Under the pieces are notes generated by a model. It worked only from the letters and a program-made list of their open reading frames with translations, ran no database searches and had not been told where the DNA came from. From contig NC_023759.2 of NCBI RefSeq assembly GCF_000499845.2, positions 35,092,464 through 35,156,463 on the forward strand: a stretch of DNA of 64,000 nt, written 5' to 3'. Of this stretch, positions 11,605-23,104 are shown one piece after another. The position numbers and the translations under genes are program-made. Source of the DNA: Phaseolus vulgaris. Lineage: Eukaryota > Streptophyta > Magnoliopsida > Fabales > Fabaceae. Numbering within the stretch: position 1 is the first letter of the stretch; the number at the start of each line of letters is the position of its first letter.

Positions 11605-12116
11605 TCACCCCGTCTTCCTTCGGTGGTCTGGTCGTGATAGAGAACACTCCCTAGCCTCTCCTTGGTCGGACGCAATGGTGATTACTGCTCCCTCGAGGGA
11701 GGGCAATTTCACTTTCATGTGCTTTGTGGAGGGAACTGCCCCCAACCTGTTCAAGGCTGGTCTTCCCAATAGTATGTTATAAGCCGAGGGTGCATCGACA
11801 ACAAGATACCTGATACTAGTAGTGCGCGAACACATGCTGTCGACGAACGTGGTACTTAGTTTAATATACCCATGAACCTCCACCTCGTTGCTTGCAAAGC
11901 CATACAAACGTCGAGTGTAAGGCTTTAATTTTTCCATGGACAACCGTAAGCGGTTGAAGGTTGTCAAGAACATAACATCGGCTGAACTTCCTTGATCTAC
12001 AAGGACACAACGCACCCTTCTCTCGACGGTGACTAGAGAAATTACCACCGGATCATTATTGTGAGGTACGACATCTTGGAGGTCAGCCTTCGTGAAGACG
12101 AGGTCGACATCGGGGA
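11605..12116 (-). pseudogene. pro: Tat-2 aspartic protease
   Basis: The open part (147 codons from 12048) holds RCVLVDQGSSADVMF, the active-site region with the D-Q-G variant, and YNILLGRPALNRLG. The upstream protease start (VDLVFTKADLQDVVPHDND) is interrupted at 12117 by the foreign fragment. The active-site Asp and surrounding hydrophobics are kept. Confidence 0.8.
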
Positions 12117-12425
12117 CCAGATCCGCCTGTAGTGATGGAGATCAAGCTCAAGAGGACATGGAGGCCAATCAACAAGATCAAGAAGAGGTAGAGGCACAAA
12201 TGGAGGATGCCCATGGAGGTCAAAGCCCACCTCAAAGGATTACAAGAAGCATGTTCAAAGCTTTAGGAGCTAGGGGACATTTATTTTCTCTTTTTGTAAT
12301 TTCTTTAGTTGAAGGTGCTTAGAGGGAAACATTAGAAACCTCTTTTGTTATAACATCTTTTAGGCTTTAGTTAGGAGCATTAGGAGGGGGGGTGTGTTAG
12401 TAGATAGGCCCAGATCCGCCTGTAG
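12117..12425. repeat. Foreign fragment flanked by a 16-bp direct repeat
   Basis: CCAGATCCGCCTGTAG occurs at 12117-12132 and 12410-12425. Between them lie 277 bp that are not Tat sequence. On the plus strand they encode the tail of another Ty3/gypsy polyprotein (RITRSMFKALGARGH ... SLVEGA, stop near 12320), followed by its 3' UTR, a purine tract (GGAGGGGGGG) and a possible LTR start TGTGTTAGTAG. Removing one repeat and the insert restores the Tat-2 reading sense. The 16-bp duplication is too long for LTR-element integration. Confidence 0.8.
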
Positions 12426-14745
12426 TACCTCTGCTGTTATCACCCCTTGCGCGTATTTTTTCCGCTGGGAGGCGGCGCATTCCCCTTCTGAAAATCAACC
12501 TGAGATAGTGTTTACCTCTCCGTGCTTAGGCACTTCGTGCCCCTGATACGCTCCCGCAACCACCAATGTATGATCATTCGTTGCTTTTTGCAGGTAATCC
12601 TTCAGAAAACCGCTCTTTACTAACTCGTCTAATTGATGTGCCAAGGCCAGGCAATTTTGTATGTAGTGGCCATTCGCTTGGTGGAATTCGCACCAAGCGT
12701 TCTTTTTGGGCCCCATCTTCCTGTCAGTCTTTGCCGGTACCTTCAACTTTGCCGCTATGTTAGGGATGACAATCAACTCCTTGAGCTCCACTCGGAAGTT
12801 ATGCTTTGGGGGAGGATCCCTTCGCGGGCGTGCCCCCCTCTGGGCCTGTTCGTAGGGCTTTTTCGCTCTCTTCTTCTTCATTGTTGCTTCGTGGACTCTC
12901 ATAGGTTGAGGTCGGGTGGTTGCTCACGGTCGGATAGGGGCGAAGAGGCCTTGCTTTTGCATTACTCGATCATCTGCAGCTATGTGTGCTAACGCTTGGC
13001 GTCAAATCTCTGTGAACGTCTTCGGGTAAACCCTTAACAATGATTCCCTGAAGGGCCCAGGTAGCATTCCCTTGAAAAAGGCATGAACTATCATGGCCTC
13101 ATCGGTTGGCTTTAAGCGGACCACTTGAATCCCGAACCTATTCAGGTAGACCTTCATGGATTCCCCCTAGTACTGCTTGACATCAAAAACATTGTAAGAA
13201 AGCCGAGCGGGGGTCTTGTTTACAAGGTACTGTTCCCTGAACAGTGTGGCAAACTGATCAAAACTAGTGATGTGTCCGTCGGGAAGGCTGATGAACCACT
13301 CCAGCGCCGTGCCTGATAGGGTGCTCATCAGCATCTGACAGTAGACGGCGTTAGATCCCCCGGTGAGCATCATGTGGGTGTGGAATTGATGAGAATCAAA
13401 TAAAGGAGGCTTTTATTAATGGAGGAAGAGGACATCCACCCTCACATTTGAAGTTCTTCCTTCTAGTCTTCTCAAAATTAAAAGAAGACATAAAATAAAG
13501 ATGAGGCCCAAGCCCAAAGACCAAGCCCAAGAAGACCAAAGCCCAAAGAGCCCAAGTCCATCCCATGAGGGGCAAGGCCAAGCTTTGAAATACTCTTGTA
13601 TAGTTTTAGGAGGTGTGGTTATTAAATAAAGGAGTGTGAAAATGTAAAATAAAGTCACATTACCCATGTGACTTAGGAGAGTGGTGTAGGTGTAGTTTTT
13701 GGGAGGTGTCATAGTAGAAAAAGGTCACACCTCCCATGTGACTTGTTTTTGGTGGGAATTTCAAATGAGTTTATTTGAAATTTCCCACCTATTTTTCAGC
13801 ACCTTAGGCTATAAATAGAGGTGCTTCCTTTGTAAAATTCAGATTGAAATTAATCTAAGAAAACTCTACTCAAATTTTGAGTGACCTTTGGAGAGCTTTT
13901 GGAGCCTTCTTCTCTAGTCTTATCTTGATGGATCATTGGAGTCCTCAAGTGGCGGCATCACTCTCATCTAGGAGCATTCCACACTTCTAGTGGCGAGATC
14001 ATCCAACATTCTTCCATCTTCATGAGCACTCTCTTCTCCTTCCTTTCTTCTTTTTCAATTGTTCATGTTGCCTTGTGTTCTTGAGTTGTTTTGGTTCGGT
14101 TTTTCCATTTTCCAGCACCTATGTTCTGTTTTTGTTTTTAATTTCTATTTTGTTCGGTTCATATGTTTACTTGCTTAATTCTGTTCAGTCATTCCAAGTT
14201 TTAATCTCTTTGTTGATTCAATTTGACAATATTTGGTTCATCCAAATGAGTTTGGGATTTGGTACTAGTAATTGGTGAGTTCTTGTCTTAGAACAATGAT
14301 CCAACTCTAAGAAAAGTGCCTCTATATTTTCCAGCTCAAGGTGATTCCTAAAAATGTCAAGAATCTTGTTCTATGTGGCTATTGGAATCACATCAGGAAT
14401 GCTGTAAGGTAGACCTCTGGGTCCTCTACTCCTGTAAAGGAGACTTTCGGACCTAAAGACGTTGTTGGTAACACAACATTCATGATTGCTCGCGAAAATG
14501 GCATAGGTCGTGCCCTAAGTGGCACCGGTGGTGCACGTTTATCCGCCGCGCGTTCCCCTACTTGTTGTAAGTCCCTTCGCAGTTCCTCGTTGGCTCTGCG
14601 TACTTCTGCGTTGTCCGCTTGGGAAGCTGCTACTTCTGCTTGGAGAGCGCGCATCGTATCCAAGATCTACTGCGTGGTCACATTGTCCCGCCTGGTGGGT
14701 GCCCTTCCCGTGGATCCAGCAGCTGCTTGCCTCGTACTCCATATA
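12426..14745 (-). pseudogene. gag: Tat-2 gag, interrupted by a solo LTR
   Basis: Two parts flank the solo LTR. The right part (14388-14663) gives the N-terminal coiled coil (LQAEVAASQADNAEVRR) and the conserved VSFTGVEDPE core. The left part (13167-13373) continues with MMLTGGSNAVYCQMLMSTL and a stop near 13167. Then comes the region to 12495 with the zinc knuckle CEFHQANGHYIQNC (C-x2-H-x4-H-x4-C) and HEVPKHGEVNTISG. The expected start codon near 14745 lacks a clean upstream frame. Identity is clear from Tat-4. Confidence 0.8.
13387..14395 (+). mobile_element. Solo LTR of a different Ty3/gypsy family in Tat-2 gag
   Basis: These 1,009 bp begin TGATG and end CATCA (inverted 5-bp ends) and are flanked by GGAAT at 13382-13386 and 14396-14400. 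A TATA box (GCTATAAATAGAGG) at about 13808-13822 shows plus orientation. No internal element sequence is present, so this is a solo LTR left by LTR-LTR recombination. Orientation relative to its host gag is opposite. Confidence 0.9.
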
Positions 14746-14796
14746 TTGCGGGTAAAGACTCCTTATGTAACTATGAGTGGGACTTTGTTTTAACGG

Positions 14797-14814
14797 ACCC
14801 CATGGTGGACGCCA
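14797..14814 (-). promoter_or_regulatory. Tat-2 primer-binding site
   Basis: On the minus strand TGGCGTCCACCATGGGGT begins two bases from the LTR. It matches the tRNA-Lys(CUU) 3' end with a few substitutions. Confidence 0.85.
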
Positions 14815-14816
14815 AA

Positions 14817-15679
14817 TGTTCTCGTCAGTTGAATCGCTTCGCCGGTTGACTCCAACAGCTACTTTGGCCCTTTAATCTTGCCTGAGAATCGTACCTTCTT
14901 AGTCAAGAAACCTCTCACCTGCAAAGACAAAGGGGCGCCCTAGCGGCCGTTTGCACTCTGACGCTCAAGTCAGTATTAGGGCAAAGAACACTAAATGTAT
15001 AAAGTAGTTTCAGTCTTAAAAACTGTGTACCTTGCTAGGGTTCTTAACACCCTTTATATAGGTTGAAACTAGGGTTTACCTCTGTTCTATTGCTCTTATC
15101 TAGGGTTTCTTGGAGAATGTCCTTGTGCCGCTATCGTGTAATCTTAGTGTATCTGGCACATGAACTTCCCTTAACTAGAGTGCAACGGATAACAAAGTGG
15201 CCGCCTAGGTACCAACTTATGCACCTAATATCCAGTGCCGTCTGTTTCGTGGGTTCCCTTAGTGTCCACGTGCCATGCATGCAACCTTCCTGGAAACCCT
15301 AATTCTAATGGGCCCTTGCACCTCCTAGGATTATCCACGGTGCTGCACCTTCATGCGTTGTACACCACGGGCATGAATCCCTCGTGACTTATGCTTCCCA
15401 CATATCTCTTGTCTTTAACTATTATCTTAACGAAACTCTAGGGCCCATCTAACGGGGCCTTCCACTACATCCTGACGGCCGATGTTCGATCTTCTCTCTC
15501 TACTCTCGAGGTCCGATATCGATCTCCAACATCGGGCTTAGGGTAGCAACCTCAAAGACTGACCAACTCCCGTGTATGTGTGTGGGGCCCACTTCACGTG
15601 GCTCCCTACCATCACCAGGTACCGGTGCGCGATGTTTGAGGTCAACCTCTGAGTCGGGGATCGAGGACTGGTCGGGACA
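14817..15679 (-). repeat. Tat-2 5' LTR
   Basis: It is the partner of 4419-5281, same length and ends. It bears the minus-strand TATA region near 15045-15062 and the shared GAGCGTC block near 14955. It abuts the GTTGG target copy at 15680. Confidence 0.95.
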
Positions 15680-17440
15680 GTTGGCAAATGTAGTATTGGT
15701 GGAGAAGGCCAATGGCAAGTGGAGGATGTGTGTTGACTTCACAGACCTGAATAAGGCATGTCCAAAGGATTCATTCCCTCTACCGAGTATTGACTCCCTG
15801 GTTGACAGCGCCTCAGGATGCCGACTACTGAGTTTCCTGGACGCATTCTCGGGATACAACCAGATTCGGATGCACCCCAACGATGAGAGTAAGACCGCTT
15901 TCATGATGGAGCTCGCCAACTATTGTTACAAGGTCATGCCCTTTAGCCTTAAAATCGCTGATGCCACCTACCAGCATTTGATGGACAGGATTCTCGCCCC
16001 CTTGCTTGGGCGAAATGTGCAGGCGTACGTAGACGATATGGAAGTCACCTCTAGGAAGAAAGAGCAACACGTGGCAGATCTTGAGGAACTATTCACTTCA
16101 ATAGAGTCAGGTAAGTTCCTCAGGTTTATGCTAACTGAGAGAGGTATAGAAGCCAATCCTTACAAGTGTGCCGCCATCATCAAAATGAGGAGCCCTGCCA
16201 CTATCAAGGAGGTCCAACAGCTGACCGAACGGATGACAACTCTATCTCGTTTCTTGTTAGCCAGTGGGGACAAAGGTTACCCATATTTCTAGTGTTTGAA
16301 GAAAAATAATCGCTTCATATGGACCTGCGAGTGTGAGGAAGCCTTCGTCTAGTTGAATGAGTACTTAGCCAGTCCTCCTGTTCTTGGTAAGCCTATGGCG
16401 GGTGTTCCCCTGCGCCTGTATTTTTCTATCACCGACCGTGCAATTAGTTCAGTAATAGTGCAGGACCGGGACCAGGTTCAGAGGCTGATTTATTTTATCA
16501 GCAAGGTGCTACAGGGGCCTGAAGAATGGTACCAAGCAATTGAGAAGGAGGCCCTGACAGGGGTGGTTACAACCAAGAGGCTGCGACCCTATTTTTATAG
16601 CTTCACCGTAATCGTAATGACTGATTATCCCATCCATAAGGTTTTGCAGTATGGTGTGATGGTCGGTAGAGTTGTCCGAGTTTATATCCACTACGAATCA
16701 AAAGGGCCGATTAAAGGATAGGTATATGCTAACTTTGTTGTTGAGTTAGCGTCTTGGGGCCCCTACCCAGACCCCAGAGGTTTCCAGTGGATATTGTCAG
16801 TAGATGGTTCTTCCAATCAGCAGGGCAGCGGGATTGGGGTTATCCTGGAAAGGTCCAGTGGCCTGCTGATCGAACAGTCGCTGAAGTTCGCATGTAAAGC
16901 TAGCAATAATCAGGCCGAGTATGAAGCGCTGATAGCAGGGATGCTGCTATCCCAGGAGCTGGGAGCCCAAAACTTGCTGGCAAAGAGCGACTCATTACTT
17001 GTCATCGAGCAAGTCACAGGCAGATATCAAGCCAAGGACCTGCAATTAGCCGCATACCTCAAATACGTCATGTTACTGAAAGAGGCTTTCGCTGAGTTTG
17101 AGCTTGTACACGTACCAAGAGAGCAGAATTCTCGAGCTGACCTTTTGGCCAAACTAGCCAGCTCGAGAAAGGGAATCGGGCAGAGGTCGTTAATCCAGGA
17201 AACCCTGAAGGCCTCTAGAACGGCGGGAGAAAATTCGCCCAGGGAGGTACTGGTGGTAGATGCCCAGGGAGGAGGAAGAAGTCACCGGTCACTGACTCGA
17301 GAAACAATGAAAGTTCCTTGGGCTGTTGCATGTGCGGCGCTGGAGGAGGAAGCGATGACTATCTCCTCGGCAAGCACGACCGATACCTGGATTACTCCTT
17401 ACCAGCGCTATTTGACTGACGAATTACTTCGAGTGAGCCC
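15680..17440 (+). pseudogene. Tat-1 RT, RNase H and second RNase H (continued)
   Basis: It resumes exactly where 4418 stopped. RT motifs are FTDLNKACPKDSFPLPSID, LLSFLDAFSGYNQI and YVDDMEV near 16026-16046. A short in-frame deletion (about 17 residues, where Tat-4 has a YRLKLNPEKCVFG-type segment) lies at about 16109. A stop near 16292 (codon for Gln in relatives) and one near 16352 break it. The retroviral-type RNase H follows to about 16750. The second RNase H is open from 16794 (SVDGSSNQQGSG, NNQAEYEAL, AKSDSLLV, SRADLLAKLASS), keeping its acidic residues. Confidence 0.85.
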
Positions 17441-17444
17441 ATAA

Positions 17445-18601
17445 AAGGGTAAAAAGAAATTCGGGAAAGTACACTGTGATTGATGACAAGTTGTTTCGTC
17501 ATGGATATGCTCACCTTGCCCTTATTTGCATTAGTGGTAATCAGTGCACCCGTGTGATGAATGAATTGCATAAAGGCATCTGCATGAGTCATATTGGAGG
17601 CCGAGCACTAACGTTAAAGGTCATCCGAGCTGGGTACTATTGGTCAACAATGAAAGAAGATTTTGGAAAGTACGCTCAACGATGTGAATAGTGCCAGAAA
17701 CACGCTGACTGGCATCACGCACCAGCGAAAGAATTGCGGTCGATTTACAGTCCATGGCCATTCCACACCTGGGGAATAAACATTCTGGGCCTTTTCACGC
17801 TGGCCATACGTCATATGAAATACCTTGTGGTAGCTATTAAGTACTTGACCAAGTAGATTGAAGCTCAGCCGATTGCCCAGATCACCGCCCACAAGGTGCA
17901 ACATTTCGTATGGAAATGCATAGTATGCAGCTTTAGGGTCCCCAAACATCTGGTGTCGGATAATGGAACACAGTTCACCAGTCAGTAGTTAGGCAAACTA
18001 TGCTCAGAGCTTGGAATAAAACATGTATTCGCCTCGGTAGAGCACCCCAGACAAATGGCCAAGTGGAATCGGCCAACAGGATTTTGCTCAGGGGCTTGAA
18101 GAGAAGGTTAGTGAAAGCCAAGGGAACCTGGGCAAAGGAGGTTCCCCGAATTCTATGGGCTTATCACACCACGCCCCAGTCCACCACCAAAGAAACACCG
18201 TTCAGTTTGGTGTATGGGACAGACGCTATGATCCCCGTAAAAATTCAGGAGAGCTCCCCTCGTTTTTAGAATTCTGTTGTTGAGGAATCTAATGAGGGGA
18301 GGAAGGTGAATTTGGACTTACTAGATGAGGTCCGTGAACAAGAACGTGTTAAGTTTAAAGCATTGAAAAGAAGGGTCAAGCCGAGACAAAGAACCAAGGT
18401 CATACCTCGCCAGTTTCAGGTTGCTAACTTAGTGATGCGGAAAGTTCACCCTTACTAGTTGGAGAACAAGTTGTCTCCAAAGTGGACAGGACCGTTTCGT
18501 GTAGTAGAAGTGCTCGGGAATGGTGCATACAGGTTAGAAACCTTGGAGGGAGGTCCCCCCCAGACATGGAACACTGCTAATCTCAAGTTTTATTTTAGTT
18601 A
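17445..18601 (+). pseudogene. int: Tat-1 integrase (broken)
   Basis: A zinc-binding region (ELHKGICMSHIGGR, YAQRCE then a stop at 17691) is followed by the core. The first acidic motif is altered to WGINILG (Asp to Asn) near 17775. SDNGTQF lies near 17960 and QTNGQVESANR near 18055. Stops occur near 17855, 17988, 18269 and 18458, with a frame change near 18045. It ends NLKFYFS at 18601. Loss of the first catalytic Asp and multiple stops make it inactive. Confidence 0.85.
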
Positions 18602-18639
18602 ATTTGGTGTTTGTTTTTGAACAATATGGTGCTAAAGGG

Positions 18640-18682
18640 TGATAATTTTTTTCCCTTAAAAAGGATTTTTAACGAGGTCACC
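18640..18682 (+). other. Conserved 3' UTR block of Tat elements (Tat-1 copy)
   Basis: It has a T-run, CCCTTAAAAAGG-type stem, TTTTTAA and GAGGTCACC, in the sense orientation 39 bp past the integrase stop. This is the same block as in Tat-2, Tat-3 and Tat-4. Confidence 0.7.
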
Positions 18683-18859
18683 TAATAAAAAAGTTATTTA
18701 TGATGCACTGTTCCTTTCTTTTGTCTTTGTCGTTTGATTGTGATGCATGGTGCCACAATCTTTGTCGGAGAGGTTCTCTGAGAGAGGGCCGTGTGGGCGA
18801 ATAATTACCATTGGCAGATAAATTGACCTTCCTCGTGAAGTCGCACTGCGGGTAAAGTT

Positions 18860-19160
18860 GCATAGATGCCTCATCTAGACTTGCACAGAAGAAGTCGGGC
18901 TAACTCGGTGTGAAAGTGATCTCTCGAGTCTAGGCGCTCTGTGGGATGAGTAAAGTTGCACTAATAAATCACTTGACCCAGTACAGGGTAAGTCGGGCTA
19001 GCTCGATGTGAAGTGATCACCCGAGTCTAGGCATTTTGTGGGGTAAGTGAAGTTGCATAGATAGGTCATCTAGTTGTCACATGGTGAGATGAGCTAGCTC
19101 AGTGTGTGAGAGACACCCAAGTATAGACGCTGTGTGGGATGAGCTAGTTGTGTAGGTGAA
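18860..19160 (+). repeat. Three degenerate ~115-bp repeats in Tat-1 3' UTR
   Basis: Units share 'AAGTCGGGCTA(A/G)CTCG(G/A)TGTG', 'CGAGTCTAGGC' and 'GTGGG(A/G)TGAG', with copies near 18890, 18990 and 19090. They are unrelated in sequence to the Tat-2 and Tat-3 repeats in the same position. Confidence 0.65.
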
Positions 19161-19633
19161 TGATGTGATTGGTGTAGGACAACTTAGTTGTTGCCAGTCA
19201 CTTGAGTACAAGCGTTCAGTGAGAATGATTTTTTAGTTGCATAGCTCAGTCGTACGAGCACGCGCCATGCAAGGCGGTACTTGTTGGATTCGAGGTAAGA
19301 TACCTTTGAACGCACCACTTTGATCGCTAGCTTATAGAGGCTATGGTGCATGGTCCAACAAAAGGTTAGTTTCGTTAAACTTTGATTATACTTGTTATCC
19401 CATGACGGGAAGAGTTAGCACTAATGACAAGTTGAGAGAGTAATAGACTTATATGTGTACGCATTATCGTAAACTACTTGAACTAGTCGAAGTTAATTGG
19501 GGCATGCATGTGCAAAGGTTAAAGGGGTTGTTATACGACACATGGTTTCGGTGAAATAAAACAGTTCCATAACAATAAAAAAATAGAGTATGATATAGTT
19601 TATAGTTACACCACCATGATAAAGTTTAAACCC
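19161..19633. other. Tat-1 3' UTR without recognisable genes
   Basis: I see no coding frame or ordered repeat. It lies between the tandem repeats and the end of the antisense gene. Confidence 0.5.
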
Positions 19634-21079
19634 CTACTCCTTTACCAGTTTCCCGTTCACGACCTTTTTGTTTGGTCCTAGTTGTGAGAAGTCCAGGCTT
19701 GGGTGGAGGCTGGATGCCTGCTCGACAGCTACCTCGAACCCTACCAGGAGAGCCTGGGCAACATCTTCTGTCGGGCGTCTTGTTTCTCCTATTCAATAGC
19801 AGCCTCTTGACGCCGTATTTTCTTCACAGCCACAAAGCTTGTGGCCAAAGCCTGCCCAAGCTGCTTCATAACCTCTTGCAGCAGATGGTGATCACTATGG
19901 GCATCCATCCTCTTCTCGTCCTCAGGGCGCAAGAGGGAGTCCTCTAAGAAGGAGGCAACGTCAACGTCTTGGTCCTAGAAGCCTTTCCGCCTCGAGCTCT
20001 CCGCACCCCCTTCAAGTGGACATGGCGTGGCAACAAGGGTGGGTGGAGGTTGCGAAGAGGGAGCAGCATTTAAAGCTGCCTGACCTCAGAAGGGTGAGGG
20101 CATCAGGCTGATGGCTTAAGCCCTCCCCCTCTTCCCGGTGAAGACGAAACCCGAGGCGGTGTCCTCGTCATCCTCAGAAGAAGTGGGAGCCACCGCCACC
20201 TTCAGTGGTGCACGATTGGCCATTTTTTCCTTCGCGACCAACCTCAACAGGTCCTCTTTGTTAAGACGGGCCAACATGTTATCTGCAGAAAAGACACAAG
20301 AAAGAATAAGTTATATTTCACAAGTAACAATCTTACTCTCTAAGGTTAGAGGAAAAATGTGTATCGGTGTAACTCTTTAAAGAGTCTGCGTCATACTCGT
20401 GGGCCAACAGATAGGCTGTATCGAAGGCAACATGGAGGCTTATGAAAAATTTGCAAATCTCCTGATTGACAGGAGCAAGCTTGTCTAAGAATTGGGTAAG
20501 CTTGGAGTTAGGTTTTTCAATCCAGTATAAGGGAAAACCATCTAAGATGTCAGGGTGTTTTTTGTTAGTTCGGACTTTGAGAAAATGACCTTTGAAACTT
20601 TTATAAGAGGATTGGAAGAGGGTAAGGATTCCCCTTCCAGGAACGCTATTTACAGAAACCCAGAGTTGACACTGTAGTTTATTCACCTCGAAGAGGTAAA
20701 GGAACACGTCAACAGAAGGTAGGACACCGAGCTGGTCACAAAGAATGGCAAAGGCACGAACAAATGCCCAACTATTAGGGTGTAGCTGGGCAGGGGATAC
20801 ATAAAGCTCGGTCAAAAGTTCTTTTTCAAAAACTGATAAGGAAGACGAAGATGGACTCTTTGAAAAACTGTGGCATAGATGTAGCGAAAGGGTTTGTCTA
20901 GGGATGTGGCTTCATCACAACATATTGGTTCGTCAGGCGAGCAAGGGTCTAGGAAGATCCAATTGTCTTCCCTGCCAAAGCGACATTTCTTCTTCCTAAG
21001 GGTTACTATTTTCTCGTGAGAGGTATAAGAGGAGGTTTCATAAGGTTCGAAGGTGCCCAGGGGTACAAGGTTTTATAAT
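19634..21079 (-). pseudogene. Tat-1 antisense gene (putative gypsy-type transposon protein), decayed
   Basis: It reads opposite to Tat-1 gag-pol. The first exon starts near 21079 with MDYKTLYPWAPSNL. It has frame breaks until 20815, then is open through HPNSWAFVRAFAILC, PSVDVFLYLFEV and GFPLYWIEKP. The predicted intron is 20283-20364. Its donor now reads AT where relatives have GT, its acceptor is CTGCAG. Exon 2 has an acidic run (SSEDDED), KRGR and several stops. It ends with a recognisable relative of the family C-terminus (KVVNGKLVKE, stop at 19634-19636). Long-form architecture with a shortened middle. Inactive. Confidence 0.75.
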
Positions 21080-21500
21080 CCATGGGAGGTTGCAACTAAA
21101 CACAGTCACACGTAGAAAGCAAAAATGGTTCAGACCCAACGCAATGTAGAAACAAGCAAAGCAAGTATAAATTCATGCGGAAGAACAGGAAAGCGAAACC
21201 TAAACACACATTTAAGGATTCATACGACACCATGTGAACAAACAATATCGAGCATAAAACAATTACGGATGAAAACAGAATGATCCCAGGCAAAGCATGC
21301 AAAGGATGAATAATCGGGAGGGGAAAAAGAGTACCTTTTGTGACTAGAAGAAGGGAAGCTCGAAGGAATGAGTAAAAGAGTTCTGAATGATGAGAGGTAA
21401 AAGGTGCAAATTCGAAGGGTTTTAGGGGTTTTAGAATTTATGAGAGAAGAAGGAATTCGAAACGGTAGACTGACACCTCAAGTAACAACAATCAACTGCC
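21080..21500 (-). other. Upstream region of Tat-1 antisense gene up to the LINE
   Basis: No coding frame is supported and no CACGTG box is visible here, unlike the other copies. The expected Tat-1 polypurine tract and 3' LTR are missing before LINE sequence begins near 21500. Confidence 0.45.
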
Positions 21501-21933
21501 ATCACATGGAAAAAAATATTATTAAAAAAGAAAAAAGAAAGAAAATACAAAAATATGTGGGGATTAGACCAAAATCCATATGTTAACAAAAATGATACAT
21601 ATGTAGACTATACCTATTCATAAACAATTCTAAAAACAGACGGGATGGAAGCCTATTATACCAATGAAATGATTCTCTATGAATAAATCCTAAATTAGCC
21701 AACTTATCAACACACACATTCCCTTCACGAAAAATATGAGTAACCCTAAACCTGATTTTCTCACCGTAATTAAGACAAGTATTAAATCGATTACGAAGCA
21801 TCCACAAAACATTAGTCATAGCAGTAAATGCAGCACAAACCAAGGCAAAATCACATTCAAGCCAGACATTAGTAAGGTCCATCTTTTGAGCTTCCTCCAT
21901 AGCATGTATAACTCCATAAAACTAAGCAACCAT
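21500..21933 (-). pseudogene. LINE ORF2 C-terminus (RNase H second half) and 3' UTR
   Basis: On the minus strand FYGVIHAMEEAQKM-like text, then WLECDFALVCAAF and FREGNVCVDKLANLG, is the C-terminal half of the RNase H domain of plant L1-type elements. The Asp of LECD and the terminal Asp (VDKLAN) are visible. The first half is at 23105-23373, separated by a solo LTR. A stop (Glu codon to TAG) falls right at the junction. The end near 21500 is T-rich on the minus strand and its exact border is unclear. Confidence 0.8.
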
Positions 21934-23104
21934 TGTTAGAAAAGATGGCTTTAAACTAGAGGGGGGGGGGGGGGGTGGGGTGAATTGTTTAAAGAGGGTT
22001 TTCACAAACTTTTCAAAACTAGAATGAATTTATCTCAGGAAACAATTGATTTAGAAATTCAGTTCGCCAAAACAACAAGCAAAAGCTGTAGTACCAGAAA
22101 AAAAATCGGTTGTTTCGCAGAAACAATCGGTTGTTTATACCAGCAAACAACAAAACAAACTGAAATTAAAGAGTTAGAGATAGAGAGATTGCACACAGTT
22201 GTTTATACTGGTTCACTCCAAACCCAAAGCTACATCCAGTCTTCTCAGAACCCTGAGGGAATCCACTAAGCAATCACACCTTGATCACTTACACAACAAC
22301 CAAGAGAATGACCTTGAACACCTCAAGAAACACACTCTCCTTGGTCAACACACCAACACTAAGATTGCTGATCTTGATCCCCTCAAGAACACACAGCCAA
22401 TCTTAGCAAAACACAGAAACGAATACTTGTTCAACAGAGTACAAGGATTACACTTGTTACAGAAGATAATCTGAAATCAATACAAGCAGAATCCTATTCC
22501 ATACACTTTGATCAATCACAAACTCTTAGCAATCTCAGCTCTTTGAAAAACTCAAAAAATCTCTTAAGAAAAACTTGTCAAAGATTCTTAAATCTCAAAT
22601 CTGTTTTTCTGAATATATTCAAAGATGTAGTTTGTTATCAAATCTTAACAAACTCTTAAATTGCATTAAAAGATTGGTCAAAACATTTAATGACTGGAGC
22701 GTAAGCAGTTAAATCATTTAAAGCTCAGTCAAACAGAAAACAGTTTTTCTGTTATGGTCCCAAAACAAACAATCGGTTGTTTCCTCGAATCAATTGGTTG
22801 TTTTGGTACTTAACAGTTTAACCATTTTAAAAACAGTTTTCAAACTTTTTCTCAAAACACCTAAGTATAAACAATCGGTTGTTTCGATAAAACAATCGGT
22901 TGTTTTAACTTAGTTTGAAAACATTTTACTTTAACAAAGATTGAGAATGCTAATGCTTTTAGATTTAATCAAAGGGTGGATTACAACATATAAACTACCC
23001 CAGAGCTAAGCTAAACCAGCACAACAACATCAAGCATAGTAGAGGCTTCAACATCCTTCAAAGGATTTGGATTCTTCAAAACTTGAACACCACTTGGTTC
23101 AACA
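21934..23104 (-). mobile_element. Solo SIRE LTR in the LINE RNase H
   Basis: This 1,171-bp LTR reads TGTTAG ... TTCAACA on the plus strand, the reverse of the SIRE-1 LTR (TGTTGAATC ... TTCTAACA). ACCAT flanks it at 21929-21933 and 23105-23109. A G-run of about 14 lies near 21961. Paired AAACAATCGGTTGTTT motifs occur near 22105-22140, 22770 and 22870-22905. No internal region remains. Confidence 0.95.

Larger units (their letters stand above)
4419..15679 (-). mobile_element. Tat-2: full-length Ty3/gypsy Tat element inside Tat-1
   Basis: This 11,261-bp element has two 863-bp LTRs, a primer-binding site next to the right LTR and a polypurine tract next to the left LTR, so it reads on the minus strand. 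Internal order in its own direction is gag, protease, RT (core deleted), two RNase H domains, integrase and a repeat-rich 3' UTR, then an antisense gene. It was itself hit by a solo LTR (13387-14395) and a short fragment (12133-12409). A hand comparison of its LTRs gives roughly 45-50 mismatches in 863 bp (about 5%), the most of the three LTR pairs here. Confidence 0.95.
4414..15684. other. 5-bp target duplication GTTGG flanking Tat-2
   Basis: GTTGG occurs at 4414-4418 and 15680-15684, immediately outside the TG and CA ends of Tat-2. A 5-bp duplication is the normal product of Ty3/gypsy integration, so this is a single intact insertion event into Tat-1. Confidence 0.95.
1385..21500 (+). mobile_element. 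Tat-1: Ty3/gypsy Tat-type LTR retrotransposon, split by Tat-2 and decayed
   Basis: This is the oldest-looking Tat element here. In order it shows a 5' LTR, tRNA-Lys primer site, gag, protease and RT start. An 11.3 kb interruption (Tat-2) follows, then RT, RNase H, second RNase H, integrase, a repeat-bearing 3' UTR and an antisense gene. Many stops and shifts break gag-pol. No 3' LTR is visible: LINE sequence begins soon after the antisense gene, so the right boundary is approximate. Reading across the Tat-2 insertion restores continuity of the RT domain, which proves the nesting. Confidence 0.85.

Noticed and set aside
21961..21976. Run of about 14 G as a quadruplex or regulatory site
   Set aside because: The same place in other SIRE LTRs is a run of variable length. 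It is explained as slippage in a homopolymer.
22105..22140. AAACAATCGGTTGTTT pairs as a terminal inverted repeat of a small DNA transposon
   Set aside because: They lie inside full LTRs with their own ends and target copies and recur at many LTR positions.
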